DNA of 64,000 nt from Phycisphaerales bacterium (GTDB lineage Bacteria; Planctomycetota; Phycisphaerae; Phycisphaerales; SM1A02), in contig JAKVBX010000018.1 in assembly GCA_022446795.1 (NCBI GenBank), forward strand, positions 37,256-101,255, given 5' to 3'. Shown here one piece after another: positions 7,598-15,710 of this stretch; the stretch's first letter is position 1, and each line of letters begins with the position of its first letter. A program made the translations under genes and the position numbers. The notes beneath the pieces were generated by a model. The model saw only the letters and a list, made by a program, of their open reading frames with translations, was not told the DNA's origin and did not search any database.

Positions 7598-9913
7598 TCA
7601 GTCCTTCTTCCTGGACCGGATGTAGTCCATCAACGATGCCTCGATGGCCTCCCCCGCCTTGACCATGGCGAACCTGGTGGGTGACAGGGTGCGGTCCTCC
7701 CCTCGCCGCTGGGCGAGCTGAACGGAGTTCCAGTCGTTGCTGTAGTGGTCCATCCACTCGACGGCACCGGTCGAGATGTTGATGAGCCGCATCTCGAGGT
7801 CCACGGTGAGTTGTTGCCGGTTCTCGTACACGTCACGGAGCTTGACGTACTGCCGCCACTTCTTGAACGTCAGGTCCTCCAGTGTGCCAACCAGGACGTA
7901 ATCGGCCGTGAGCTCGCGACCGAACTTGAGGATCTCACGGTTGTCCGCACGCCCGTCCTGGATGCGGTCGAGCATTTCGGCACGTTTGCTGTCGAGTGCC
8001 CGCAGGTACTTCTCATCCAGGACCGTGAAGGTCCGGTCACGGACGAGATCACGATTGACGATGGCCGTGAAATAGTTCGCCACGCGGTTGTTCGAGATCC
8101 GCTGCTCGTCCGCCGGCAGTGAGATCTTCGCCACTCGGAGCGGCAGCACGGCGATCGTGGGCCGACCGCCCGCGCGCGGTGTGCTTGGATCAAACACTGG
8201 TACGTCAGCCCGGATGCGGACCGCGAAGGTGTCTCCATGCGCCCGTTCCGCGGCGTTCTCGGCCAACGGTCCCTCCGAGATGATGGCGTAGCTGCTCACC
8301 AGTCCACTGGACGTCGTTCGGATCGACTCGTTGGAGAGCGAGTCGGATGACGTGCGGCGATTCGCGCGGCCGTTGAAGTCCTCGATGGCATCCTTGTACT
8401 TCTGCGAGGCGATGGTCTCGCCATTGACCAGCGTTCCGTTGACCATGGAGACCGCTTCCAGGAGCGCATTCTTGATGGCCAACTCGCGAGTGGCGCCGGT
8501 ACCTGCCGCTTCGACGATGCGATTTCCGGCGCCCTGTTGCTGCGGTGCTGCTGGCGGTGCGCTGCCTGGCGGAACCGCGGAAGGCGCTGATGGTGGCGCG
8601 GGCATCTCCGCGGGAGGCGTGGGAGGTGCGGGCTGCTGGGTCGGGGTTCTCGGTGGAGCCGGTGCACTTGGCTGGCTGGGCGTGGCTTGCGGCGTGCCGC
8701 TGGGAACACTCGGGCCAGGCAGTCGTGCGGGCGGTGCAGCGGCGGGTTCACGTTCGATGCCGTGTACGAGCATGACGTACTGCCAGGTCCCGTCGGGGCT
8801 CTCCAGGGAGACGCTGTCGACACCCGGCGGTACGGCGCCGGACGCAACGGATCGACGGGTCGATTCGGTGGCCTGCTCCGACAGTCGCTGGGTCTCGGTA
8901 TCACTTGTCCGGGCGAGGAGGTCATCCGTCTGCGACATGACTTCCTCGTATCGGGCATCAAGAACATCATCCTCGGCGATGGACTCTCCTTCGAGGATCG
9001 CGACCATCGCGCGTTCGGCTCGGAGTCGAGCGGTGCGTCGGGCATTTTCCATCTCGACCTGTCGCAGTCGACCGGTTCGGCCGGGCGCGACGGTGTCGGC
9101 ACCGAAGGCAATCCAGGCTCGCGTGCCATCGGCCGTCTCGAGCAGTCGCCCGCCCGTGGGTGGCACAACACCGGATCGAAGTTCCGCGATCATGATGTCG
9201 CGGGCATGGGCGAGGTTCCGGGCGCCGGCAATGCCGGAGCCTCGGGCCTGCGTGAGTCCCTGGGTGGCCGGGGTGGAGACCAGCGTGACCGTCACGCGGC
9301 CAGCCGAGGCGTCCTCGTCCAGTTCATACAGGACGGCTCCACGCAGCACGGCGCTGGCCGTGGAGGAGATTTCCTCCGTTCCTTCCCGGCGGGATTCGAT
9401 GCCGCTGAGGGTCTCGGTATCCCGCGTGGTGAGTTCATCCGCCAGGCGTTCCTGCCCAGCGACGGACACGCCCTCGACGAATCTTGCCATGGCGGTCCTG
9501 GCGTTGAGCGATGCGGTCATCCAGGCCAGCCGCTGTTCGCGCAGTCGAAGTTGCGGATTCGCCAGTTCCGGATCCCACGAGGACGAACCGGTGGCGACAA
9601 CGCCGAGTTGGCCGTCGATCTCGATCCAGGTGGCGCCGTCGGTTTCGACCGACTGCAGGTTTCGCGAGGCGGCGTTGATCGCATCCTGCGGGCTGGCCGC
9701 CTGTGTCACCGGACTGCTGAATCCCGGCGGCGTGACTTCCGTCACCGCCTCGGGTTCCTGGATGGTCAGCGTCTCCTGTTCAACGACAGGATCGTTCAGC
9801 CCAGCCAGCACCGGCATGTGGAACTCCAGTCCCAGGTCAGCCATGGCCGTCATGGACGGCAGGGTGACGGCCAGGGCGAGCGAACAGGTTCTGAGGACGC
9901 GTGTGGGGATCAT
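7598..9913 (-). CDS. Large modular periplasmic protein: LPP20/FlgT-N-like repeats, Pro-rich linker and CsgG-like domain
   Basis: 771 residues with a signal peptide (ends near TAMA). Two related N-terminal segments (~95-200 and ~240-370) each run from an Ala/Arg-rich helix (RLREQRLAWMTASLNARTAM; ARRTARLRAERAMVAILEG) to a strand pair; a third lies after a ~65-residue proline-rich linker and begins GTGATRELAIKNALLEAV, which resembles the FlgT N-terminal/LPP20 fold. The last ~200 residues are CsgG-like: TIAVLPLRVAKISLPADE, FTVLDEKYLRALD, TADYVLVGTLEDL and INISTGAVEWMDHY. GGAG precedes ATG 9913. It follows the LpoB-like gene by 32 bases. A scaffold or secretion-linked role is inference. Confidence 0.8.
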   Translation of the reverse strand: MIPTRVLRTCSLALAVTLPSMTAMADLGLEFHMPVLAGLNDPVVEQETLTIQEPEAVTEVTPPGFSSPVTQAASPQDAINAASRNLQSVETDGATWIEIDGQLGVVATGSSSWDPELANPQLRLREQRLAWMTASLNARTAMARFVEGVSVAGQERLADELTTRDTETLSGIESRREGTEEISSTASAVLRGAVLYELDEDASAGRVTVTLVSTPATQGLTQARGSGIAGARNLAHARDIMIAELRSGVVPPTGGRLLETADGTRAWIAFGADTVAPGRTGRLRQVEMENARRTARLRAERAMVAILEGESIAEDDVLDARYEEVMSQTDDLLARTSDTETQRLSEQATESTRRSVASGAVPPGVDSVSLESPDGTWQYVMLVHGIEREPAAAPPARLPGPSVPSGTPQATPSQPSAPAPPRTPTQQPAPPTPPAEMPAPPSAPSAVPPGSAPPAAPQQQGAGNRIVEAAGTGATRELAIKNALLEAVSMVNGTLVNGETIASQKYKDAIEDFNGRANRRTSSDSLSNESIRTTSSGLVSSYAIISEGPLAENAAERAHGDTFAVRIRADVPVFDPSTPRAGGRPTIAVLPLRVAKISLPADEQRISNNRVANYFTAIVNRDLVRDRTFTVLDEKYLRALDSKRAEMLDRIQDGRADNREILKFGRELTADYVLVGTLEDLTFKKWRQYVKLRDVYENRQQLTVDLEMRLINISTGAVEWMDHYSNDWNSVQLAQRRGEDRTLSPTRFAMVKAGEAIEASLMDYIRSRKKD

Positions 9914-9945
9914 GGATGTCGTCTCCGGGAGATCAGGCGCGAGGC

Positions 9946-10569
9946 TCAGAGGCCGCGAACGAACTGCTTGCTCATCAGGAACTGGTCTTCCCAGACGGTG
10001 TACTTGGCCTGGAGATCGATGAGCTCGCACTTGACGGCGTAGTCGTACTGTGTCGTCCGGCCCTGGTTGACCGGGATCCGATTGATCTGCATGTAGAGGC
10101 CCAGCGACGGCGCCTTGGCCTGGCCCGGCGGCGGAACCGTGGACTGGTCGTACTCGGCGGAATTCCGAAGCGACGTGATGTTCTGCGTCAGGCTGTCGGG
10201 CTTGGCGCCGGTGCCGCCGATGTCCCGGTTGACCACGGCCTGGCCGGAATTGACAAGGGTCTTCCGAATGGCGTTTTCCATGACGGTCTTGTCACGCGTG
10301 AACACGGGTTGATTGGTGTTGTTGTCCCAGTCCGCAATGGCGATGACCACCGGTGTTCCGCCGGGACCCTGGTGCCGGTTGAGCACGCCGCTCTGGATCA
10401 TGGAGTTCTTCATCCAGTTGGCGAACTGATCCCACTCGCCACCGGTGAGCCGGTTGGCGTTGTTGATGGGTTTCATCTGGCTGCCGGTCCGCGTCTGGGC
10501 GCAGCCGATCAGCATCATGGAAGCGAGCATCACGACAAGACATGCGGAAACGGGAAAGCGAGTAGACAT
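9946..10569 (-). CDS. LpoB-family lipoprotein
   Basis: 207-residue lipoprotein (signal with lipobox LIGC). The mature part resembles the penicillin-binding-protein activator LpoB family: a helical segment LTGGEWDQFANWMKNSM, strand VVIAIADWDNNTNQPVF (the family's N-x-T pattern), then MENAIRKTLVNSGQAVVN, where LpoB has a helix and strand of the TolB-N/CsgG fold, and a C-terminal strand around DLQAKYTVWEDQFLMSK. In E. coli LpoB stimulates PBP1b; whether this protein acts on a synthase is unknown. GGAAG precedes ATG 10569. It lies 32 bases after the YcfL-like gene, the same pairing as ycfL-lpoB in enterobacteria. Confidence 0.85.
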   Translation of the reverse strand: MSTRFPVSACLVVMLASMMLIGCAQTRTGSQMKPINNANRLTGGEWDQFANWMKNSMIQSGVLNRHQGPGGTPVVIAIADWDNNTNQPVFTRDKTVMENAIRKTLVNSGQAVVNRDIGGTGAKPDSLTQNITSLRNSAEYDQSTVPPPGQAKAPSLGLYMQINRIPVNQGRTTQYDYAVKCELIDLQAKYTVWEDQFLMSKQFVRGL

Positions 10570-10601
10570 GTTTCTTCCTTCACGGATCACGAGAGGATGC
10601 A

Positions 10602-11003
10602 TCAACGCAGCGGCTTGATGGCGAAGCGGAAATCCTTCGCCTGTGCGCTACCGGCCGTTCCCGTGATGGATCGCATCTCACCGGCCTGGAGCGTGTACGT
10701 ATTCCAGACGGTGCTGGACTCGTCAACCTGCATGCCCTGCCCGGAGAACCACTCGAAACGGGTCTGGATGTCCTTTGCGGAGGAAGACCGATTCAACAGG
10801 GTGACCTGGCCCTGGAGCAGGCCATTGATATCGCGGGCGAGAACGCCCTCCACCCGGATGTCATTGCGCAGCCCGGGATTCAAATCAATCCGGGAATAAT
10901 CGACATTGGTCCGCCGGGGGTTGTTGGTCGAGACCGTGTTGACGCTCTTGCACGCTGCCAGGGGAAGCAGGAGCAGGCTGGCGGCGAGGACGAAACGGAT
11001 CAT
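10602..11003 (-). CDS. YcfL-family (DUF1425) lipoprotein
   Basis: 133-residue lipoprotein, lipobox LAAC after FVLAASLLLLPL. The mature domain is an immunoglobulin-like beta sandwich by pattern: QGQVTLLNRSSSAKDIQTRF, then EWFSGQGMQV, which lines up with the RFYWYDARGLEM strand of E. coli YcfL, and a closing strand AGEMRSITGTAGSA. AGGAG is 8 bases before ATG 11003. A hairpin-like palindrome (CGGGCC/GGCCCG, 11028-11043) lies in its leader. It probably works with the LpoB-like product. In-frame codons extend to 11153 but have no signal peptide, so the ATG at 11003 is preferred. Confidence 0.85.
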   Translation of the reverse strand: MIRFVLAASLLLLPLAACKSVNTVSTNNPRRTNVDYSRIDLNPGLRNDIRVEGVLARDINGLLQGQVTLLNRSSSAKDIQTRFEWFSGQGMQVDESSTVWNTYTLQAGEMRSITGTAGSAQAKDFRFAIKPLR

Positions 11004-11212
11004 GAGGCGGACTCCTGGGCTGGGTCTACCGGGCCTGGGGGCCCGATTCGTGAGGGTGATAGCAGGGACGTTCCACCAGGTCGGACTTGCAGAGGACCTC
11101 GGCGACGATTGAACGTACCGGACCAGTAGCCCATTGTCCCGCACGAGGGCCATTCAGCAAAAGCGGACCGGCTGCAGCCCTCGCAGATGGCTCCTGGGCG
11201 GCTCCTGGGCGA

Positions 11213-12196
11213 TCAGGCCTCGATCGCGGGGTCTGGTTGGCGGCCGGTCAGCAGCATCACGATCACGATGATGGCGACCACCCCTCCCACGCCTCCGACC
11301 ACCCACAGGGCCCACCACAGGCCTGTTCGAATGAAGATCGTCACGTGTCGGCAGGACTGGGTAGTGCCTTGTCCGAGGTCCGCCACGATCTGCTGTGCGG
11401 TTCGCCAACCCCGGGCCAGCAGTCGTACCGGCTCGGCCGGCGATGCCCGGGTGACCGACTCGACCCCCTCGATGGCCAGCAGTGACGCCTTCACCGCATC
11501 CAGGTTCTCGACCTTTCCCCTGACATCGATTCGCACGAGGCCATCGCCAACGGCAAAGCCATACCAGTGCCGCAGGATCGGCGGGCCGACTTCTGATGCC
11601 AGTTGGGTCACCAGGATCTCGATGGCGCGATCCAGTGCCGCCTCACGGGATTGCTGTCGCGACGATGAAGTGACATCGATACCGGGCAGTTCTTCACCCG
11701 TGAGCACATCGACGATCGTTGCCTGAAGGCTGCCACTGGCTTCCCAGGTCTCGACCTCATAGAGCATCGTGGGTCCATCGATGGCGACTTCCAATCGCCA
11801 CTTCAGGTCATATCCACCATGTTGTCCCAGCAGGACCCGGGAGGCCGCCGCGGCATCACTGGTCTCCGCGTAGACCATGTCCGCTTCACGCTCCTGGTCG
11901 GACTGGAGTCGTTCACCATCAAGGACGTCAATACCCAGTGGTTCCAGGTCATTCGCCAGTTGGGCGACCAGGGTCGCCTGGAGGGGGTCACCGGGTCTCG
12001 GTGGCATGAGGACAACCTGAGGCTGACCACAGTCCTGGATCATCGTGTCGATGACGCCGATGGTTGGCGTCGCCCCGGACGGCCAGGCCTCCATGATCGC
12101 TGTTCTCAGGGTGACGGGATCGGGTGCGGCGGCAACCGATGGCAGGCCAATCGACAGCGAGAGAAGAAGCAGGCTGCCGGTTGACCTCGTGATCAT
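11213..12196 (-). CDS. Periplasmic protein with C-terminal membrane anchor, CsgG/FlgO-like region
   Basis: 327 residues: signal peptide (LLLLSLSIGLPSVAAA), a periplasmic body and a C-terminal hydrophobic segment (~290-315, WWALWVVGGVGGVVAIIVIV) that would anchor it in the inner membrane with a short cytoplasmic tail. The body contains PTIGVIDTMIQDCGQPQVVL, ANDLEPLGIDVLDGERL and a strand-rich part like the CsgG/TolB-N fold, then an Arg-rich REAALDRAIEILVTQLA helix. Only a weak fold assignment is possible. Its ATG overlaps the preceding membrane gene by 4 bases, so it is in the sigma-factor operon. A 209-base gap follows. Confidence 0.7.
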   Translation of the reverse strand: MITRSTGSLLLLSLSIGLPSVAAAPDPVTLRTAIMEAWPSGATPTIGVIDTMIQDCGQPQVVLMPPRPGDPLQATLVAQLANDLEPLGIDVLDGERLQSDQEREADMVYAETSDAAAASRVLLGQHGGYDLKWRLEVAIDGPTMLYEVETWEASGSLQATIVDVLTGEELPGIDVTSSSRQQSREAALDRAIEILVTQLASEVGPPILRHWYGFAVGDGLVRIDVRGKVENLDAVKASLLAIEGVESVTRASPAEPVRLLARGWRTAQQIVADLGQGTTQSCRHVTIFIRTGLWWALWVVGGVGGVVAIIVIVMLLTGRQPDPAIEA

Positions 12197-12723
12197 GGGC
12201 GTGTTTCCCGTCGTGGCCAGAAGGATCCGACCCCCAGCACCACCGCCAGCAGGAAGAGTCCGACGAAGACGGGATCACCGATGAGCGACGTTACCGGCGC
12301 GCCTGTCGGGTTCCCGAGTTGTTCAAGATACTCCGGTGCACCGGAGGAGGAATCCAGTACCTCGACGGATCGGTCGCTTGGTCCGCCACCGAGCCGGATG
12401 GCACTGATGGTCACCAGGCCGATCAGGCAGGCGACCCAGGCGGCCTGCATCACGAGTCGACCGGGGACAAACCGCGGTGCGGCGATGGAATCAGCCAGGT
12501 CCTGCTGAAGATCACGAAGCAAGGTGCCCAGGTCCGGGTCCGAGGCGATCCGCTTCAGGAGGTGGACACGTTCCTGTGGTGGCAGTTCATGTCCACGACC
12601 TTGCGCCAGAACGACGATGGCTTCCGGGTTGACATCGTCCCAGGAGTCACCCTCGTGTCGTCGCATGGCCTCCCGCACGGCGGTGGTGATGGTGTCGGTG
12701 TCGACAGGAGTGGCACTGTTCAT
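12193..12723 (-). CDS. Two-TM membrane protein, probable anti-sigma factor
   Basis: 176 residues with a soluble N-terminal ~95 residues and two predicted membrane helices: LVMQAAWVACLIGLVTISAI and DPVFVGLFLLAVVLGVGSF near the C-terminus. The start ATG overlaps the stop of the sigma factor gene by 4 bases, the usual arrangement of a sigma/anti-sigma pair. No zinc-binding HxxxCxxC (ZAS) motif is seen, so if it is an anti-sigma factor it uses another domain. It is coupled in turn to the gene at 11213. Function is inferred from gene order and topology. Confidence 0.65.
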   Translation of the reverse strand: MNSATPVDTDTITTAVREAMRRHEGDSWDDVNPEAIVVLAQGRGHELPPQERVHLLKRIASDPDLGTLLRDLQQDLADSIAAPRFVPGRLVMQAAWVACLIGLVTISAIRLGGGPSDRSVEVLDSSSGAPEYLEQLGNPTGAPVTSLIGDPVFVGLFLLAVVLGVGSFWPRRETRP

Positions 12724-13541
12724 GTCGCTGGCTCCGAGAGAGGTCCGTCTTCCGGATCGCGCGGGGTCAGCTCGTCCCAGCACTGCCGCCATCCTCGATC
12801 CCACGCGGCCCGTGTCTCCGGGCTCCACTGCCCGGGGACCGCGTGTTGCACGTGGAGACGCAGTTGTTCCTCGGCCTTGCGAAGTTCACGCGAAGTCTGC
12901 CATGGGGACAGCCCAGCAACCTGGCCCGCATCGGCCTTGCCCAGTCCGTCGCGGTAGATCGCTGCCAGCAGGAACTGGTGGCGGGCCTCCAGCGTTTCGA
13001 AGGCCTTGATCACGGCCGCGGCCAGCACGTCTGCCAGTTCGCGCTGGCCACTGACGGTCGCGGGATCATCGCCACGTGCGACCTCGGCGGCGGCTTCGGC
13101 GGAGACCTGTCTCGGGCCGCGTTCCCGCCGCCGATGTCGATCGATCGCGATGGTCCGTGCTGCGGCCAGGAAGTGCCACGGCAATCGCGTCAGGCCGCGG
13201 TAGCGGGCAATGTGCATCACGGGCTCACCGTCCTCGTTCGTGCCATTCTCGGGATCGTCGCGCATCATTCGCGTGACCGCTTCGGACCAGAGGTCCTCGG
13301 GGTCCAGGTCGGCTCGTGGCGAGCGTTGCAGTCGACGAATGACCATGTCGCGGTACGCCTCGTCAATGGCTGACCAGGCGGGGTTGATTCGATGCCCGGC
13401 GGCACCGGCCACGTAGAGATCGCTGGGATGAGTCGGCGTGGTCTCACCCAGGTGCGTCTGGTAGGCGCCAAGCGGCCAGGTGACCCGCGGCCAGGCGGCC
13501 TGGGCTGCTTGCCAGAGTTGTCGAACTCGATCTGCGACCAC
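12720..13541 (-). CDS. ECF-like RNA polymerase sigma factor, divergent
   Basis: 273 residues. The region-2-like segment reads LDPEDLWSEAVTRMMRDDP then RYRGLTRLPWHFLAAARTIAIDRHRRRER, which fits the DNA-melting and -10 recognition part of an extracytoplasmic sigma. Region 4 is around FETLEARHQFLLAAIYRDGL, followed by VAGLSPWQTSRELRKAEEQL, the helix-turn-helix that reads -35. It is longer than typical ECF factors, with an extra N-terminal ~90 residues and a C-terminal tail. Start GTG 13541 has GGGAGG 9 bases upstream. It probably controls the surrounding block, which is inference. Confidence 0.75.
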   Translation of the reverse strand: MVADRVRQLWQAAQAAWPRVTWPLGAYQTHLGETTPTHPSDLYVAGAAGHRINPAWSAIDEAYRDMVIRRLQRSPRADLDPEDLWSEAVTRMMRDDPENGTNEDGEPVMHIARYRGLTRLPWHFLAAARTIAIDRHRRRERGPRQVSAEAAAEVARGDDPATVSGQRELADVLAAAVIKAFETLEARHQFLLAAIYRDGLGKADAGQVAGLSPWQTSRELRKAEEQLRLHVQHAVPGQWSPETRAAWDRGWRQCWDELTPRDPEDGPLSEPAT

Positions 13542-13642
13542 GCGTGGCGACCTCCCAAGGCAGTGATCCTGATGGTCAGTGTCCAGTCTAGGGCACTCCG
13601 GGACCGGCCTTGGGAAGTCTGCCACACGTCGTGTCCCCGGGC

Positions 13643-14158
13643 TCAGGAAGACGGCTTGGCATCGGCAGTCCCCTGCCGACGACTACCGGGCTTCATGGTT
13701 CGGTTGAGTCGCTCAAGGGCGCCGCTGACGCGGGACAGGCCTGCAGCGAGCTTGTCGAAGTCGACGACCTGTCGCCCGACCGCCGGCGGCAGCGGTGCAG
13801 CGGCTTCGTTGGTCACCTCGGCCGCCTGGGGGATCGTGGCCGGCTCGGACCGGGGCGGCGAGGCCGCGGATGCCACCGCAGCGGCTGCGGGCGCCGCCGA
13901 GGCACTCTCGATGATGTCGAACATGGCGGCCGGTTCGGTCCGGGTGGTCCACTGCTGGTTCTCAGGCAGCATGATCTCGACGGCTTCCACGTCCTGGTCA
14001 CGACTTTCCAGTCGATCCAGGCGGTTCACCACGTCCTCGAGCAGGCCACGGACTTCCCCGGCTTGATCGATCAGTGAGTGCGCCCGATCGGGCATGAATG
14101 TGACGACGACGGCCACGATGATGACGCCGACGAAGGCGCCAAGGAAAAAGCGTCTCAT
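13643..14158 (-). CDS. Single-TM Ala/Pro-rich protein of the energising module
   Basis: 171 residues: one N-terminal membrane helix (FFLGAFVGVIIVAVVVTFMPD), a predicted coiled-coil (LLEDVVNRLDRLESRDQD), then a low-complexity Ala/Pro region (~80-125) and a short charged helix (DKLAAGLSRVSGALERLN). It reads as an inner-membrane protein facing the periplasm. Its ATG overlaps the stop of the TonB-like gene by 4 bases. It is not recognised as a known family. A role as a fourth subunit of the ExbB/ExbD/TonB-like complex is suggested only by context. A 101-base gap separates it from the sigma gene. Confidence 0.65.
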   Translation of the reverse strand: MRRFFLGAFVGVIIVAVVVTFMPDRAHSLIDQAGEVRGLLEDVVNRLDRLESRDQDVEAVEIMLPENQQWTTRTEPAAMFDIIESASAAPAAAAVASAASPPRSEPATIPQAAEVTNEAAAPLPPAVGRQVVDFDKLAAGLSRVSGALERLNRTMKPGSRRQGTADAKPSS

Positions 14159-14937
14159 GAGGACCTCCTTTCGAAACCGCTGATGGCGAAGTCAACGCGT
14201 CCGGCGTCGATGCGGAACCGACCATAGAAGGCGCGGATCCTCGACGACTCGACGCCTGCTTCGGCAGCGACTCGAATCTGTTGGGTTCGAAGACTGTGTT
14301 CCAGGGCGACGGGAAGCAGGACAGCCAGTCGCTCCCCGCCGGTACGAAGGGATGAGGCCCGTGCAAAGGCGGGCGTTGAATCCACGATACGAACGCGGTT
14401 GGAGTAGCCGGACAGATCCGAGGGCGCTTCCTCGAGTCGGTGCCAGCCTCCATCGGCCGAGGCCACTTCACCAGTGATTCCACCGGTGGCGCCGAGCAGG
14501 ACCAGCCGCATATCGGCTGCCTCGACGATCGAGCGGGCCTGTTGCGCCGTTCCCCAGTCGATGCGCAGCGAGGGCCTGGCCGTACCGGTGCGGTCACCAC
14601 TGAAGTCACCTCGTTGTTCCAGCGTGTTTCGCTGCGGGGTAGCGGTTCGGGCGAGCGGCGCAGCGGTTGAGGCCTGTTCAACCGGGTCCGGCGGCCGTGG
14701 CGCGGGCGGCGCCGGGACCGTCGGGGTGGGCGTTGCCACGGGCGGCGGTGCCGGTGCGTCCTGGGAGGCCGGCGCCGGTTCGGTCTCGGTCGGCGCCGGC
14801 TCGGGCAGTTCCCGCATGGCAATGCGAGCCGCAACGGCGGGCGCGTTCGATGATGATGTGTCACTCGTGGGCCTCAACAGCGCCCAGTGCAGGCCGATGG
14901 CCAGGACGAGTCCGATGATGATGGCGGGACGAGACAT
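14155..14937 (-). CDS. TonB/TolA-like proline-rich energy transducer
   Basis: 260 residues. One N-terminal membrane helix (AIIIGLVLAIGLHWALL) contains a histidine near its centre, as in the SHxxLH signature of TonB and TolA helices. Residues ~45-90 form a Pro/Glu/Ala-rich rigid linker, then a soluble C-terminal part (~115-258) with a strand-rich pattern. It directly follows ExbD-like (stop and start share one base) and precedes the 171-residue TM gene. The C-terminus is not an obvious TonB_C match, so the receptor partner is unknown. The energising role is inferred from topology and gene order. Confidence 0.7.
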   Translation of the reverse strand: MSRPAIIIGLVLAIGLHWALLRPTSDTSSSNAPAVAARIAMRELPEPAPTETEPAPASQDAPAPPPVATPTPTVPAPPAPRPPDPVEQASTAAPLARTATPQRNTLEQRGDFSGDRTGTARPSLRIDWGTAQQARSIVEAADMRLVLLGATGGITGEVASADGGWHRLEEAPSDLSGYSNRVRIVDSTPAFARASSLRTGGERLAVLLPVALEHSLRTQQIRVAAEAGVESSRIRAFYGRFRIDAGRVDFAISGFERRSS

Positions 14938-15293
14938 CAGGTTCCTCCTCCGGGTTGAACACCCAGTTCGACGCGGTACCCGGCCGCCCGGGCCTCTCGC
15001 CAGACGTCGATGATGCGGTGATGCGTGATGTCCTCGGTCGCCGGGACGATCAGGAGGGTCGATACCGGCAGGTTGAGTTCATCCAGTCGAACACCAGTGG
15101 CATCGACCGTGGTCAGTTTCGTTTCCGAAACGGAGACCAGGGTGAGCTCATCACCATCCAGCGGGCGGGTGCCTCCGGCTCCAGCCTCTGCGGGCTCGGC
15201 CAGCAATCCCCGCAGCGGGATCGACTGCGCCAACAGCACGATGGTGCTGCACAGCAGGATGAAGAGCAGGTCGACGAATCCACGACTGATCAT
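14937..15293 (-). CDS. ExbD/TolR-like proton-channel partner
   Basis: 118 residues: one N-terminal membrane helix carrying the conserved aspartate (GFVDLLFILLCSTIVLLAQS), then a periplasmic domain ending in a helix-strand (EDITHHRIIDVWREARAAGY), the ExbD/TolR pattern. In the family this aspartate takes part in proton movement. The start ATG overlaps the ExbB-like stop (ATGA), so translation is coupled. It is shorter than E. coli ExbD (141). Confident on family, not on the system it powers. Confidence 0.85.
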   Translation of the reverse strand: MISRGFVDLLFILLCSTIVLLAQSIPLRGLLAEPAEAGAGGTRPLDGDELTLVSVSETKLTTVDATGVRLDELNLPVSTLLIVPATEDITHHRIIDVWREARAAGYRVELGVQPGGGT

Positions 15294-15700
15294 GTGGCTA
15301 CCGCTTCCTTCACGGGTTTGGCTGTCGGTGTCAGCCAGTCCAGGAGATGACCGGCGACGGCGGCGACCACCGCGATGCCGATCCCGAAGATCGTCGTCGT
15401 GCAGGCGACGGCCAGTCCGCTGCCGATGGCTTCGGCGTCAATGCCGCCATCGAGCAGTCGGAAGCTCTGGACGACACCCAGCACCGTGCCGAGCAGTCCG
15501 AGGGCCGGGGGGACTTCCGCGAAGAAGGGAAGGACCCGCCGGTGGGCGATGAGCCGACCCTCGGGGAGTCGCCAACCCAGCACCAGGTGCCGGATGCCGA
15601 CCGACCAGAGTCTCTCGACGAGGACCGCGGCCAGGAGAATCGAGCACACGAGAAGCGGCCACATGAGGGGGCCGCCGGCATCAAACCAGGGCCGAAGCAT
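15290..15700 (-). CDS. ExbB/TolQ/MotA-like proton-channel protein
   Basis: 136 residues. Its core matches the MotA_TolQ_ExbB family: PPALGLLGTVLGVVQSFRLL, then GSGLAVACTTTIFGIGIAV, the paired pore-lining helices. There is one further N-terminal helix (LMWPLLVCSILLAAVLVERL). At 136 it is much shorter than E. coli ExbB (~244), so it is a minimal form. AGGAGG is 6 bases before the ATG. It lies between the secreted protein gene at 15711 and the ExbD-like gene. It is predicted to form the inner-membrane motor of this block. Confidence 0.88.
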   Translation of the reverse strand: MLRPWFDAGGPLMWPLLVCSILLAAVLVERLWSVGIRHLVLGWRLPEGRLIAHRRVLPFFAEVPPALGLLGTVLGVVQSFRLLDGGIDAEAIGSGLAVACTTTIFGIGIAVVAAVAGHLLDWLTPTAKPVKEAVAT

Positions 15701-15710
15701 GACAGTCCTC

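Noticed and set aside
8331..10022. 563-residue plus-strand frame
   Set aside because: Antisense to the 771-residue gene; Ser/Arg-rich artefact of GC-rich codons.
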